From: Entomospira nematocerorum
GTDB taxonomy: Bacteria > Spirochaetota > Spirochaetia > WRBN01
Assembly: GCF_028748105.1 (NCBI RefSeq)
Contig: NZ_CP118168.1
Span: forward strand, 682,001-746,000
DNA length: 64,000 nucleotides
Direction of reading: 5' to 3'
The notes beneath the pieces are model-generated. The model was not told where the DNA came from, made no database searches, and saw nothing but the letters and a program-made list of their open reading frames with translations. Of the stretch, positions 34,612-42,998 are shown piece by piece (the stretch's first letter is position 1; each line of letters opens with the position of its first letter). Position numbers and translations under genes: made by a program.

Positions 34612-35607
34612 TTACATTTTCTTCTTTAAGTTTGTTAGAGATTGTATAATCTTGTTATATATTGGATCAGTAGGAGGCGTTAACTTAGATGCCATTTCAT
34701 AGGCATTATGTGCCTCGTCTAAAATATTTGTCTTCTCATATGCCATTGCTAAATAGATCCAGGCACGTGCAACTTCTTCATGCTCGCTATACTCACTTGT
34801 AAAGATTCTAAGGGGCTCAATAGCCTCCTGATATTTTTCTGTTTGAAGCAGAGTTTCCCCTAGTAAGTATTGACATGAGGCAATAAGTGATTCGTATGAT
34901 GGATCATTATTCATACGAACAAGCTTCGTGAGTTTGACAAGAGCTTGGGTGTACTTTTTTTGATTGAGTAATACTAAAACCTCTTCATAGTCTTGTTGCA
35001 TGGGGGTTAACTGGGTAGACGTAACTTCTTCTTGTACTGAAAGGGTAAGATAGAGCTTCTCACTGAGATCTTCAGGACTTCCAAGTTTAGAACTTGTATA
35101 GGCCAATTTTTCCGTTGCAACTTGGACAAACTCGCCCTTCGGAAAGCGTTGAATATAGGCTTCATAACTTTGTTTTGCCTGTAAGTAGGCTCTATTTTTG
35201 AGGAAAAAAGTAGCATTTTTGAAGAGAGATATTTCGAAACTTGTACTTTCGTCTTTGGTTTTATTCATCAGATCTTGTGAATTTTGATGGATACCCGCAA
35301 GCTGTGTGATAAAATTTTGAATCATGCTGGAAAGAAGAGATGGATTACTTTGAATAAGCGCCATAAACTCTGGATAATCGAATGCGACAATTTCACTAGG
35401 AAGTGTCGCCATTGCGGTATCACCCTGTGGTTTTCCAATAAGGGTTGCTTGTGTTCCAAAGAAATTGCCTACCTCAATAGACTCTGTTTGTCTGGAATAG
35501 TCATTACTTAGGGTGACGCTTCCTCGGCGTAATACATAAAATTGTGCAGTTCGATCGCCTTGAAAGTAGATAACAGATTTTGTTTTGAAATTCAGGAGTT
35601 TAGGCAT
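34612..35607 (-). CDS. CNB-domain protein with TPR tail, ligand residues missing
   Basis: 331 residues. Residues 1-115 have a cyclic-nucleotide-binding fold (IYFQGDRTAQFYVLRRGSVTL). The cassette reads NFFGTQATLIGKPQGDTAMA, lacking the Glu and Arg that bind the nucleotide. The rest is helical repeats of TPR type (AKQSYEAYIQRFPKGEF, ALVKLTKLV, EAIEPLRIFTSEYSEHEEVARAWIYLAMAYEKTNILDEA). There is no DNA-binding domain. Direct coupling to the CRP-like gene suggests the two proteins work together. Confidence 0.75.
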   Translation of the reverse strand: MPKLLNFKTKSVIYFQGDRTAQFYVLRRGSVTLSNDYSRQTESIEVGNFFGTQATLIGKPQGDTAMATLPSEIVAFDYPEFMALIQSNPSLLSSMIQNFITQLAGIHQNSQDLMNKTKDESTSFEISLFKNATFFLKNRAYLQAKQSYEAYIQRFPKGEFVQVATEKLAYTSSKLGSPEDLSEKLYLTLSVQEEVTSTQLTPMQQDYEEVLVLLNQKKYTQALVKLTKLVRMNNDPSYESLIASCQYLLGETLLQTEKYQEAIEPLRIFTSEYSEHEEVARAWIYLAMAYEKTNILDEAHNAYEMASKLTPPTDPIYNKIIQSLTNLKKKM

Positions 35608-35655
35608 GTATAATGATCTCCAGTAGGAAGTAGGATTGCAGCAAACGATGATATA

Positions 35656-36321
35656 TCACCATAGATAAACTAAACCAAGTATACCACAAAACATAAGAAA
35701 ATACAAGATATCGCTTTTGTGTTGAGGATAGCTCTTGGGTATTATCTCCGTACGGTAGCCACGTAGATATAAAAGACGTGTCATTGCTTTCGGATACTCT
35801 AATATATCTAAAAGAAACCAATGCAATGTCGTGATGTATTGATGAAGGCGAGTACGGGTTGCTAGTCTTAGACGTATGGCATGTTTTCTGTCTATCCAGT
35901 TTTGCTGTAGTAAACGGATATAGCATCGGAATAGTAGGATACTAAGCATAATATTGCTTATGTTAACAACACGTTTCATAGGACGTAAGTAAAGTGATAT
36001 ACTCGCAATCATATCGCTATCGTCAAGGAGCAAGTTGAAGATGAGAGCTATAATGAGCGTTATGATTGCAATACTTGCATGTCCTAGAAATAGAGAGAGG
36101 GACATTTCTCTTCCAATATAACCTACCATCTGATAAACAATAATCACAATGAGGAATTTATAATATTGACGTAATAATGATGTGATCGATCCTTGATAGC
36201 TTTTGAAAATTAAAAGAGCCAGTCCGAGAATCGCAAGACTACATTTTACGCTGGATAGGAGGTAGCTCATAAAGATAAATCCAAAAAACAGAGGGGGTAG
36301 CCATCGTTTATCATAAAACAT
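35656..36321 (-). CDS. bioN: ECF transporter transmembrane protein (EcfT/BioN)
   Basis: 221 residues with about five membrane helices and the long cytoplasmic helix bearing RLRLATRTRLHQYITT, where EcfT proteins carry ARG-type coupling motifs that dock on the ATPase. With bioM and bioY it forms an energy-coupling-factor biotin importer. The start at 36321 lies six bases after the bioM stop. Confidence 0.82.
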   Translation of the reverse strand: MFYDKRWLPPLFFGFIFMSYLLSSVKCSLAILGLALLIFKSYQGSITSLLRQYYKFLIVIIVYQMVGYIGREMSLSLFLGHASIAIITLIIALIFNLLLDDSDMIASISLYLRPMKRVVNISNIMLSILLFRCYIRLLQQNWIDRKHAIRLRLATRTRLHQYITTLHWFLLDILEYPKAMTRLLYLRGYRTEIIPKSYPQHKSDILYFLMFCGILGLVYLW

Positions 36322-36327
36322 ATTGAA

Positions 36328-37038
36328 TCACCATTGCCAAGATGGAAGAAACGGATCTCTGAGATTATATTGACTCCAAGGTACTTTTTTTGCCTCCGTT
36401 AGTGATGAGCATGTGGTTTGATAGCATAGTCGACCATGTTTAAGAATAATTAGGTGGGTGGATAGGGTTAGTATTTTTTCAATTTCATGGGTAGCTATAA
36501 GTATTGTCTTACCTGCAGATAATAAAATTTCTATGGATTGTCGTACCTGTCGAATGGAGGAGTCATCAAGGTTAGCAAATGGTTCATCGAGTAAAAATAG
36601 TGATGCATCTTGCGTGGAGAGACCAGCTAGGAGAACTTGTCGCTTTTGCCCTCCACTTAAAGAAAGAGGGTGTTGCTTCAGAATGGCGTGTAGTTGAAAG
36701 AGTTCTATGGCTCTTTGTGTGCGATAGTCAACTTCCTCTGGTGACTTCCCAGCTAAGATAGAGAATAAGTTTAGCTCTTCTAGCACGCTACTTCCCAATA
36801 ACTGCATATGCGTTTCCTGCATCATGAATGCAATATTATTCACGGATTGCTTCTGTGCATAATGAATGGTACCGGAGTTAGGCCGTTCTAGATTTCCGAT
36901 TAAACGGAGAAGAAGACTTTTCCCCGATCCACACGCTCCGGTAAGAATAGTACAGCTAGGCATCTCTATTGTAAGATTGATGTCATATAAGCCTTGCTTA
37001 GGAGCATACTCTTTGGTTAAATGATGAATATGAAGCAT
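36328..37038 (-). CDS. bioM: ECF transporter ATPase (BioM/EcfA)
   Basis: 236 residues, one ABC ATPase. Walker A is LTGACGSGKSLLL, signature LSGGQKRQVLLAG, Walker B LFLLDEPFANLD and H-switch LIATHEIEKI. It energises BioY through BioN. There is a single ATPase gene here, so it probably works as a homodimer. The start is five bases downstream of the bioY stop. Confidence 0.9.
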   Translation of the reverse strand: MLHIHHLTKEYAPKQGLYDINLTIEMPSCTILTGACGSGKSLLLRLIGNLERPNSGTIHYAQKQSVNNIAFMMQETHMQLLGSSVLEELNLFSILAGKSPEEVDYRTQRAIELFQLHAILKQHPLSLSGGQKRQVLLAGLSTQDASLFLLDEPFANLDDSSIRQVRQSIEILLSAGKTILIATHEIEKILTLSTHLIILKHGRLCYQTTCSSLTEAKKVPWSQYNLRDPFLPSWQW

Positions 37039-37043
37039 TGAAA

Positions 37044-37649
37044 CTAATTGTACTCAGATAGAAAGTGAGAATATTTATGGCGTAACACGGTTTCATAAGT
37101 GAATGCGACAATAATGGTTTTCACTAAATCAGTGAAAATGAAGGGGAAAAATCCAATGAAGAGTGTTTTTTGCCAAGAGTGCCATAGAGTGTTCACTTCA
37201 TCAAAGGAAAAGCCTCCTTCAATTTGCCATCGTAACCACGGAAGAGCAATGATATAAACACTCAACATGGATGGCAATAAAAGGAATGTTCGTAGAGTAG
37301 TTCTGATGGTTGGAGACATTCGCTGTTGGAGAAGATCTGTAGGCCATATTCCAGCGGTATAAGCCATGAGAATATAGCCGATCAGATAGCCTCCACGAGG
37401 TGAGAGCAGAATCGCAAGTCCCCCCCCACCTTGTGCGAAAACAGGTAACCCTAAAATACCGAGTAACAACCAGCTCATAACACTTGCTACTGCGAGGTTT
37501 TTCCCAAGAATAAGGCCTGATAACATAATAAAAATCGATTGAGCTGTAAATGGAATTTGAACAATAGGAAGCGTTATATATGAACTAACAGAAAATAATG
37601 CAACAAATAAAGCCGTAGATGTAGATTGATGAATACGATTAGATATCAT
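37044..37649 (-). CDS. bioY: Biotin transporter S component BioY
   Basis: 201 residues with six hydrophobic segments. BioY hallmarks are VQIPFTAQSIFIMLSGLILG near the N-terminus, LPVFAQGGGGLAILLSPRGGYLIGYILMAY in the middle, and FIFTDLVKTIIVAF near the end. It is the high-affinity biotin-binding membrane subunit. The start is one base past the stop of the TPR gene. Biotin synthesis genes are not in the window. Confidence 0.93.
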   Translation of the reverse strand: MISNRIHQSTSTALFVALFSVSSYITLPIVQIPFTAQSIFIMLSGLILGKNLAVASVMSWLLLGILGLPVFAQGGGGLAILLSPRGGYLIGYILMAYTAGIWPTDLLQQRMSPTIRTTLRTFLLLPSMLSVYIIALPWLRWQIEGGFSFDEVNTLWHSWQKTLFIGFFPFIFTDLVKTIIVAFTYETVLRHKYSHFLSEYN

Positions 37650-37650
37650 T

Positions 37651-38427
37651 TTATTTGACTAAACTAAGGTAGTGATCACTATATTTTTGTGCTTCGACCC
37701 GCTGAGATGGCGTTATTCCTGGCCAGAGTTTGGCATCGATAGCTTTACCATAGTAGAAGGACGCCTCTTTCTCTTTCCCAGCTAGACGAAGGTTCTGAGC
37801 TATATAAAAATATGCCTCCCCAATTGGATGCCAATAACTACCATGGTGTTCAACAGCATCGGCATACTCCATGAATTTTTTCGCAGCAGCATCATATTGT
37901 TCTAAAATTTGAAGGGTTTGTGCAAGAAAAAATGTTGAAATTTTGGATGGATCAGTATCATAGCGATCGAGCATGCGAAAATCATCGAGTGCATCCTGAT
38001 ATTCCTCTGCTTTTAAGTGATAATGCCCACGCTGCCATCGGGCTTCAATATTTTTTTTATCTAAAACAATAATACGATCCCAATCTTTTAGTGCAAGATC
38101 CTCACGATGAGTTAGTGTATAAAAGTAGGCTCTATGGTAAAGGAGTTCCGTATCTTTTGGGAAGAGTTCAATTGCGCGAGAGAGAGTTTCTATTCCTCTA
38201 TGAGCTAGACCTATTTCGAGATAAAGATAACTAAGTGATGCATAAATTCTCTTTTCTAGTGGATAAATTTCTAAGGCATATTCGTAATGGTTTCGTGCTC
38301 GCACCAAATTACCCTCAGCATGGTATGCACTGCCGTGCATGTAAAGACGTTGTGCATACTCCTTAGGTGTAACAGCATAAACACTTCCAATTACGAGTAT
38401 TTGCAGAAATATCATTATGAGTTTCAT
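37651..38427 (-). CDS. Exported TPR protein
   Basis: About 258 residues from the ATG at 38427. The upstream ATGs at 38439 and 38436 lie inside the predicted -10 box. There is a signal peptide (LIMIFLQILVIGSVYA), then at least five tetratricopeptide repeats (AEGNLVRARNHYEYALEIYP, HRGIETLSRAIELFPKD, EDLALKDWDRIIVLDKKN and so on). TPR proteins act as docking scaffolds. It leads the reverse-strand run TPR-bioY-bioM-bioN-CNB-CRP, whose genes are 0-48 bases apart. Confidence 0.8.
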   Translation of the reverse strand: MKLIMIFLQILVIGSVYAVTPKEYAQRLYMHGSAYHAEGNLVRARNHYEYALEIYPLEKRIYASLSYLYLEIGLAHRGIETLSRAIELFPKDTELLYHRAYFYTLTHREDLALKDWDRIIVLDKKNIEARWQRGHYHLKAEEYQDALDDFRMLDRYDTDPSKISTFFLAQTLQILEQYDAAAKKFMEYADAVEHHGSYWHPIGEAYFYIAQNLRLAGKEKEASFYYGKAIDAKLWPGITPSQRVEAQKYSDHYLSLVK

Positions 38428-38434
38428 AACCTTC

Positions 38435-38463
38435 ATCATATCTAATTTTTAAAAAATAGTCAA
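38435..38463 (-). promoter_or_regulatory. Promoter of the TPR-bioYMN run, leaderless layout
   Basis: Reverse strand: TTGACT (38463-38458), 17-base spacer, TATGAT (38440-38435). Seven bases then separate it from the ATG at 38427. Confidence 0.6.
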
Positions 38464-38484
38464 AGTCCTAGTATCTGTATTTGC

Positions 38485-38513
38485 TTGATAAATTTGGGAT
38501 TATTGGGTATTAT
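38485..38513 (+). promoter_or_regulatory. Promoter of the exported protein at 38544
   Basis: TTGATA (38485-38490), 17-base spacer, TATTAT (38508-38513), with a leader of about 24 bases that includes AAAGGAG. Confidence 0.65.
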
Positions 38514-38543
38514 ACATCAATAAAATTATGAAAGGAGTAACAG

Positions 38544-39122
38544 ATGCATAAAATTTTTTTTGGATCACTAGTGTTAGTTTTTACTACTGTTTATAGTAGT
38601 TGGGCATATAGTAATCTAGCGCATATTGTAGAGATATCGAAAAATAGCACTATTATTGAGTTACAACAATTTGCGATGCGTGTAAATTGGCGTCCAAGTT
38701 TGAGGGAAAGTACTGACTTGTGGAGTAGTCGAGAAGCGGTTGCTTTTCAAGCATTACGGAGTAAGGCAGGAAACAAGGAACTCAAACTGCTGGTTTATAC
38801 CGTAGATTTTTCGGAAATAGGAAAAAAACAAGATGTATTTTTCTTTTTTTATCAAGACAGATTATTTGCCATAAATTTTTTTATTGACAATATCGATGAT
38901 ACTGCATTCGTTAAACTAGTGCAAGAGATGGGCGGATCGACATCTGATGGTTTTCTTGGATATGGAAAACCTATTGAGGTGGATAGTCCCTTTATTACTT
39001 ATATGTGGTATTTGAATGTAGAGTGGGATCAAACATTAATCATGACATATCTTAATCAAAATATTATGCCCCTTGTGAATATTCAGATTGTCCATGAAAA
39101 ACTTCTCCCTGGGGGAAAATAA
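38544..39122 (+). CDS. Exported hypothetical protein, 192 residues
   Basis: A signal peptide (IFFGSLVLVFTTVYSSWA) precedes a mature domain of mixed strands and helices (LLVYTVDFSEIGKKQDVFFFFYQDRLFAINFF). No family is recognised. It is monocistronic, with its own promoter upstream and a hairpin terminator right after the stop. Confidence 0.65.
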   Translation: MHKIFFGSLVLVFTTVYSSWAYSNLAHIVEISKNSTIIELQQFAMRVNWRPSLRESTDLWSSREAVAFQALRSKAGNKELKLLVYTVDFSEIGKKQDVFFFFYQDRLFAINFFIDNIDDTAFVKLVQEMGGSTSDGFLGYGKPIEVDSPFITYMWYLNVEWDQTLIMTYLNQNIMPLVNIQIVHEKLLPGGK

Positions 39123-39123
39123 A

Positions 39124-39166
39124 AATAAGACGTCGTTAAAAGGGGAATTAATGACGTCTTATTCTT
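39124..39166 (+). terminator. Terminator after the 38544 gene
   Basis: A long stem of about 16 bp (39124-39139 with 39148-39163, one mismatch) around an AGGGG loop, followed by a short T-rich end. Confidence 0.65.
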
Positions 39167-39275
39167 GAAAAGGAGTATTATACACAAACATATCTTCGTT
39201 AACACGTACGCTTTTTATATTTGATAAAACCATTATAGGTGATGAATATGAAGAAACTATGAATAAATATATTTT

Positions 39276-39938
39276 TTATAAAATTTCTAATATTTCGATC
39301 AGAAGCGGGTGTTCTTCAAGGTCTTTTCGTTCAATATTACCTTCTTCTTGTAATGCTTGTAAGATGGTTTTTGCTTCAGCAGTACAGTTCAAACGAAGCA
39401 AAGCAACAATTTCCAGTAACTCACACTCATTTCCATCAGGATCGAATGCTTTTGATGCAAGACACTCAGCCAAAGCGAGATCATTTGCATTCATTTCAAG
39501 ATAGATACGAGCTCTTAGAGCAAATGCATCCATGGCAAAAGAAAAGTCTTCTTCTAAAAATTCATCATCTTCTTGAAAATCCAGCTCAATCTCCAGTACT
39601 TTTGCTAAGGCAGAAAGGGCTTCTTCATGCCTTCCGTAGATAGCATGGAGCGTTCCAAGTGCATACCAACTGACTACATGTGTTGGATCTGCTTCAAGTG
39701 CCTTTTCTAGACATGTCTGTGTTGCCCCTACATCTTCTTGAATATCATAAATAAGAGCAAGATTACTATAGGCATCTGCTATATTGAAATCTAGGGAAAT
39801 GGCTTGAATAAAATCTTCTTTAGCAATTTCAAAATTTTCTCCTGCCTCTAATAGATATACTCCGCGATTAAAGTAGGCTTCTGCATCGTTTGGATTAGCT
39901 AAAATTTGTTCATCATAAGGCGAATATGCAGATATCAT
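39276..39938 (-). CDS. Cytoplasmic TPR protein
   Basis: 220 residues, strongly acidic, no signal peptide, with AAGGAG ten bases before the ATG. There are at least three canonical TPRs: NDAEAYFNRGVYLLEAGENFEIA, FNIADAYSNLALIYDIQEDVG, and THVVSWYALGTLHAIYGRHEEAL. The partner is unknown. It lies 33 bases after murQ on the same strand, so it is probably co-transcribed with tRNA-Ala and murQ. Confidence 0.75.
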   Translation of the reverse strand: MISAYSPYDEQILANPNDAEAYFNRGVYLLEAGENFEIAKEDFIQAISLDFNIADAYSNLALIYDIQEDVGATQTCLEKALEADPTHVVSWYALGTLHAIYGRHEEALSALAKVLEIELDFQEDDEFLEEDFSFAMDAFALRARIYLEMNANDLALAECLASKAFDPDGNECELLEIVALLRLNCTAEAKTILQALQEEGNIERKDLEEHPLLIEILEIL

Positions 39939-39971
39939 GAATCCAAGCTCCTTGTTATTCTTTGTAATACT

Positions 39972-40886
39972 CTAAGAGGATTGTTTACTAGCTAAAGCCT
40001 TAGAAATAAATCCTTCATGTTTTGATAATAAAGATATTGCTTCCTCATAGGATATATTAGCGAGAATCATGAGAATAGCTGTTTTAGAGTTGCGCTGACT
40101 TTGGTGTAAAGTTTTTTCAGCAATATCTCTTGATACTCCGGTCGCCTCTTGGACAATACGAATTTGGCGTTCAACCAGTTTTTCATTGGATGGCTTTACA
40201 TCTACCATGAGATTGCCAAAGACTTTGCCCTGGCGAATCATGGTTCCGGTAGAAATCATGTTAACAACAATTTTTTGGGCTGTTCCACTCTTTAAGCGAG
40301 TTGATCCAGTGAGAACTTCGGCACCAGGAAGAACCTCAATCAAAACATTAATATAGGGGGTCTCGCTAAGTTGTTTAGAACATGCAACAAGAATGGTTTT
40401 AGCCCCAAGATCATGGGCGTATTTAAGTCCACCATGAACATAAGGAGTACGACCACTGGCTGTTAGTCCAATGAGAATGTCATTTTTATCGAAGTTATGA
40501 GCTTGTAGGTCCCGAATACCACCATTGGGATCATCTTCTGCACCTTCTACCGCATGTCGTAGAGCATAGTCGCCACCAGCGATAATACCAACAACCAAAG
40601 ACTCATCAACGCCAAAAGTAGGAGGACACTCAGAAGCATCAAGGACTCCTAGGCGTCCTGATGTACCAGCTCCAAGGTAAAAAATGCGGCCACCCTGTTG
40701 TAAGGATTGGTGCGCAAGATCAATGGTTTGTGCAATCATTGGAAGAGCTTGTTCCACAGCAAGAGCGACTTTTTGATCTTCTTTATTGATGAGTTTTACC
40801 ATTTCAATGGTAGAGAGTTGATCAATAGATTTTGTATCTGGATTAATTTGCTCTGTAGCGAGCTTGGAAAGGTCAATTTGCGCCAT
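39972..40886 (-). CDS. murQ: N-acetylmuramic acid 6-phosphate etherase
   Basis: 304 residues. MurQ cleaves the lactyl ether of MurNAc-6P to give GlcNAc-6P during wall recycling. The SIS-domain motif IFYLGAGTSGRLGVLDASECPPTFG holds the catalytic Glu (ASE), and the second acidic site is in EGAEDDPNGG. The ATG at 40886 follows AGGA. A longer reading frame to 40955 is an artefact that runs through the tRNA gene. The start lies only 27 bases after the tRNA-Ala 3' end with no terminator between. Confidence 0.94.
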   Translation of the reverse strand: MAQIDLSKLATEQINPDTKSIDQLSTIEMVKLINKEDQKVALAVEQALPMIAQTIDLAHQSLQQGGRIFYLGAGTSGRLGVLDASECPPTFGVDESLVVGIIAGGDYALRHAVEGAEDDPNGGIRDLQAHNFDKNDILIGLTASGRTPYVHGGLKYAHDLGAKTILVACSKQLSETPYINVLIEVLPGAEVLTGSTRLKSGTAQKIVVNMISTGTMIRQGKVFGNLMVDVKPSNEKLVERQIRIVQEATGVSRDIAEKTLHQSQRNSKTAILMILANISYEEAISLLSKHEGFISKALASKQSS

Positions 40887-40913
40887 ATGATAGTCCTGTG
40901 TTTCGTACAGTGT

Positions 40914-40986
40914 TGGAGATGAGGGGAATCGAACCCCTGACCTTTTGAATGCCATTCAAACGCTCTACCAATTGAGCTACATCCCC
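40914..40986 (-). tRNA. tRNA-Ala (anticodon GGC)
   Basis: A 73-base cloverleaf. Acceptor GGGGATG/CATCTCC (one G-T), D arm AGCTCAATTGGTAGAGC, anticodon stem TTTGA/TCAAA with loop ATGGCAT, T arm AGGGG-TTCGATT-CCCCT. Discriminator A, no encoded CCA. It appears to be the first element of a transcript that continues into murQ. Confidence 0.95.
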
Positions 40987-40996
40987 ATTGTCTACA

Positions 40997-41025
40997 ATTA
41001 TATGTTATTTGATGGAAGATGTCAA
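40997..41025 (-). promoter_or_regulatory. Promoter of tRNA-Ala (and probably murQ)
   Basis: Reverse strand: TTGACA (41025-41020), 17-base spacer, TATAAT (41002-40997). Both boxes are perfect consensus. Confidence 0.88.
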
Positions 41026-41047
41026 GAAGGAATGCCACACTCTATCC

Positions 41048-41521
41048 TTAAGAGGTACTAGATTCTATTTGGAAGTACTGACCATATGCATCAATACCTA
41101 GTGTTAAATGTAGGTTTTTATCAATAAAAACGCCTCTTTCTAGTGTTCTTTGGACTGCAAGTATTCGTTGAATATCTGTTTCTTCTGTTGATAAAATGGC
41201 TAAAGAGGAAATGATGGTTGTTAGCCAACGCTCACTTTGTAATCTATTGACAGGATTTACAATATAAATACGAATTTGGTTTACCTCTTGGGATATGACG
41301 TCCCCATAAATAAGGAGAGTAATGCCACCACTGTATCGTCGGAAAGGGTGAGAATGATTATTTACCTGTAGGAATTGTCCTTGTGTAGGAAATGCTGTAA
41401 TACGATGGCGACGTAAACCATGTAGATAGGCATTCAATGATATATCAAGCGATGTAGCTACAAGTGTTGTTGGTAATAGTAGATGAAAAAGAAGAGAGAA
41501 CCAGATAGCTTTATGTATCAT
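41048..41521 (-). CDS. Exported hypothetical protein, 157 residues
   Basis: The ATG at 41521 follows GAGGT; a GTG at 41536 would overlap that site. There is a signal peptide (WFSLLFHLLLPTTLVA). The mature part is a single strand-rich domain (GGITLLIYGDVISQEVNQIRIYIVN) with no family I recognise. It lies just upstream of the tRNA-Ala promoter on the same strand. Confidence 0.6.
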   Translation of the reverse strand: MIHKAIWFSLLFHLLLPTTLVATSLDISLNAYLHGLRRHRITAFPTQGQFLQVNNHSHPFRRYSGGITLLIYGDVISQEVNQIRIYIVNPVNRLQSERWLTTIISSLAILSTEETDIQRILAVQRTLERGVFIDKNLHLTLGIDAYGQYFQIESSTS

Positions 41522-41636
41522 GGATAATGACCTCACTTTGAATGTTTGTACTATGTGATCTTTATGTAGATGCTTTATACAAATTAATACTGTTTAATGT
41601 AGCCATCGACCAAAAGAAGAGAATAATTTATTTTAT

Positions 41637-41665
41637 TTGACGGAATGATTTCTTCATGATAAAAT
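41637..41665 (+). promoter_or_regulatory. Promoter placed for a leaderless mRNA (gene at 41672)
   Basis: TTGACG (41637-41642), 17-base spacer, TAAAAT (41660-41665). Six bases separate it from the ATG, with no Shine-Dalgarno sequence. Confidence 0.65.
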
Positions 41666-41671
41666 ATACTC

Positions 41672-42781
41672 ATGAATATAAGTAAGCGGCGAGAGTGGGT
41701 TCAGGCGACTTTGACTGAGGTTGAGTCGGTTGTGTATGAGCGTAAGCAAGAATTTGCTTTATGTCTAGCAGTTTTACTAGCAGGAGAGGAGTGTATTCTT
41801 AGTGGTGATGTAGGGGTTGGGAAGAGTTTCATTAAAAATATATTGGATCAACTTAAACCTTTTTTTAGTCACTTTTATCTTTATGAAGAAGAACGAGATG
41901 GTTTATTTGTTATTAACATTCCTGGGCTACAAGAAGAGCAGTCATGGTACAAGTTAATGACAAATCGTTCTTGTGAATTCCAACTACGAGTTCCTGAATT
42001 TTCGTTTATTGATTGTCAAAAAGAAGGTAAAAAAATTCTGCTGGAAGATCTCCTTGTACCAATTATCATGAATATGCGACTCAAGGAGGGTTGGAATGCT
42101 CGTCAATTTATGGCTTATATGCAGATTTTAGCAATAAGTGCAGTATACAATGAGCGGACATTTATTAGTCAAGATGATTTGTATCTCTTACAACTACTTG
42201 GTGTGATTAATGTTGATGCATACTTTCAGGAAGATAGTAGTTTTATTGAGAAGGAGTTATTGTCTCTAGAACAAGAAGTAGAGCAACATTTTCATCAGCA
42301 ATATTTACGAAAACTTAAACACTTTCAGCTGATGGTGAAAGGACAGGAACTAGAAACGTGTCGATTTCTTTACGAGGGAGAGGAGAGTCATATGCCTATA
42401 TCCTCCTATCAGCAACTACTCATACATAAGGAACGTTTTATTAATATTTCTTTCTATCAGCCTATGGGTTATGGGTTATCTCCTCGGCAGTTTAAGGAGA
42501 GTTTCAAATTATCAGATGAGTTTACGCTTGTAGATACCCAAGGATATTATTATGAATTACTTACGGAGCAAGCTACAGCAGTACGCCGTCTACCGTTATT
42601 GTCTAAGCAATACTTACAGGCACAACTTGATGCATTATTACAAAAAATGTTGACCGCAGAACGTAACAATGAGAAGATACATAATGTTTTTATCGTACAA
42701 GAATATGCAGAGATTATACAGCAAAAATCATATAATGTTGATTTTTTAGATAGAATTAGAATATTACGAGAAAAAATTTAA
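41672..42781 (+). CDS. Orphan AAA-type P-loop protein, MoxR-like start
   Basis: 369 residues. The N-terminal region resembles MoxR/RavA AAA proteins: a lid helix (VESVVYERKQEFALCLAVLLAGEECILSG) and then Walker A, GDVGVGKS. The expected Walker B (LLDE) and sensor motifs are not clear; FVINIPGLQEE or ILLEDLL may be remnants. The remaining 200 residues match nothing I know. MoxR proteins usually sit beside VWA-domain genes, and none is here. It is monocistronic. Confidence 0.55.
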   Translation: MNISKRREWVQATLTEVESVVYERKQEFALCLAVLLAGEECILSGDVGVGKSFIKNILDQLKPFFSHFYLYEEERDGLFVINIPGLQEEQSWYKLMTNRSCEFQLRVPEFSFIDCQKEGKKILLEDLLVPIIMNMRLKEGWNARQFMAYMQILAISAVYNERTFISQDDLYLLQLLGVINVDAYFQEDSSFIEKELLSLEQEVEQHFHQQYLRKLKHFQLMVKGQELETCRFLYEGEESHMPISSYQQLLIHKERFINISFYQPMGYGLSPRQFKESFKLSDEFTLVDTQGYYYELLTEQATAVRRLPLLSKQYLQAQLDALLQKMLTAERNNEKIHNVFIVQEYAEIIQQKSYNVDFLDRIRILREKI

Positions 42782-42922
42782 CATATTTATTGAGAAAAAT
42801 AAATTTTTATACATTGCCTCAGTGTAGCATTTATGGTGTAAAATTGTTGCAGTACACAGCTTATTAGTGTTTTAAGTGGATTTATTTCTTTTAAAAGAGG
42901 AAATCCTCTGGATAAAAATCTC

Positions 42923-42952
42923 TTGACAAATTAGATCGAATATTCTTATAAT
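42923..42952 (+). promoter_or_regulatory. Strong promoter of the second beta-barrel gene
   Basis: TTGACA (42923-42928), 18-base spacer, TATAAT (42947-42952). Both boxes are perfect consensus, consistent with an abundant surface protein. Confidence 0.85.
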
Positions 42953-42998
42953 GATATCTATCGGCGATAAACCTTATTTTAAGAGAAGGAGTATGATG

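Noticed and set aside
40887..40955. Longer murQ N-terminus
   Set aside because: The extra codons translate the tRNA-Ala T arm and acceptor. The ATG at 40886 has a Shine-Dalgarno sequence and gives the usual MurQ start.
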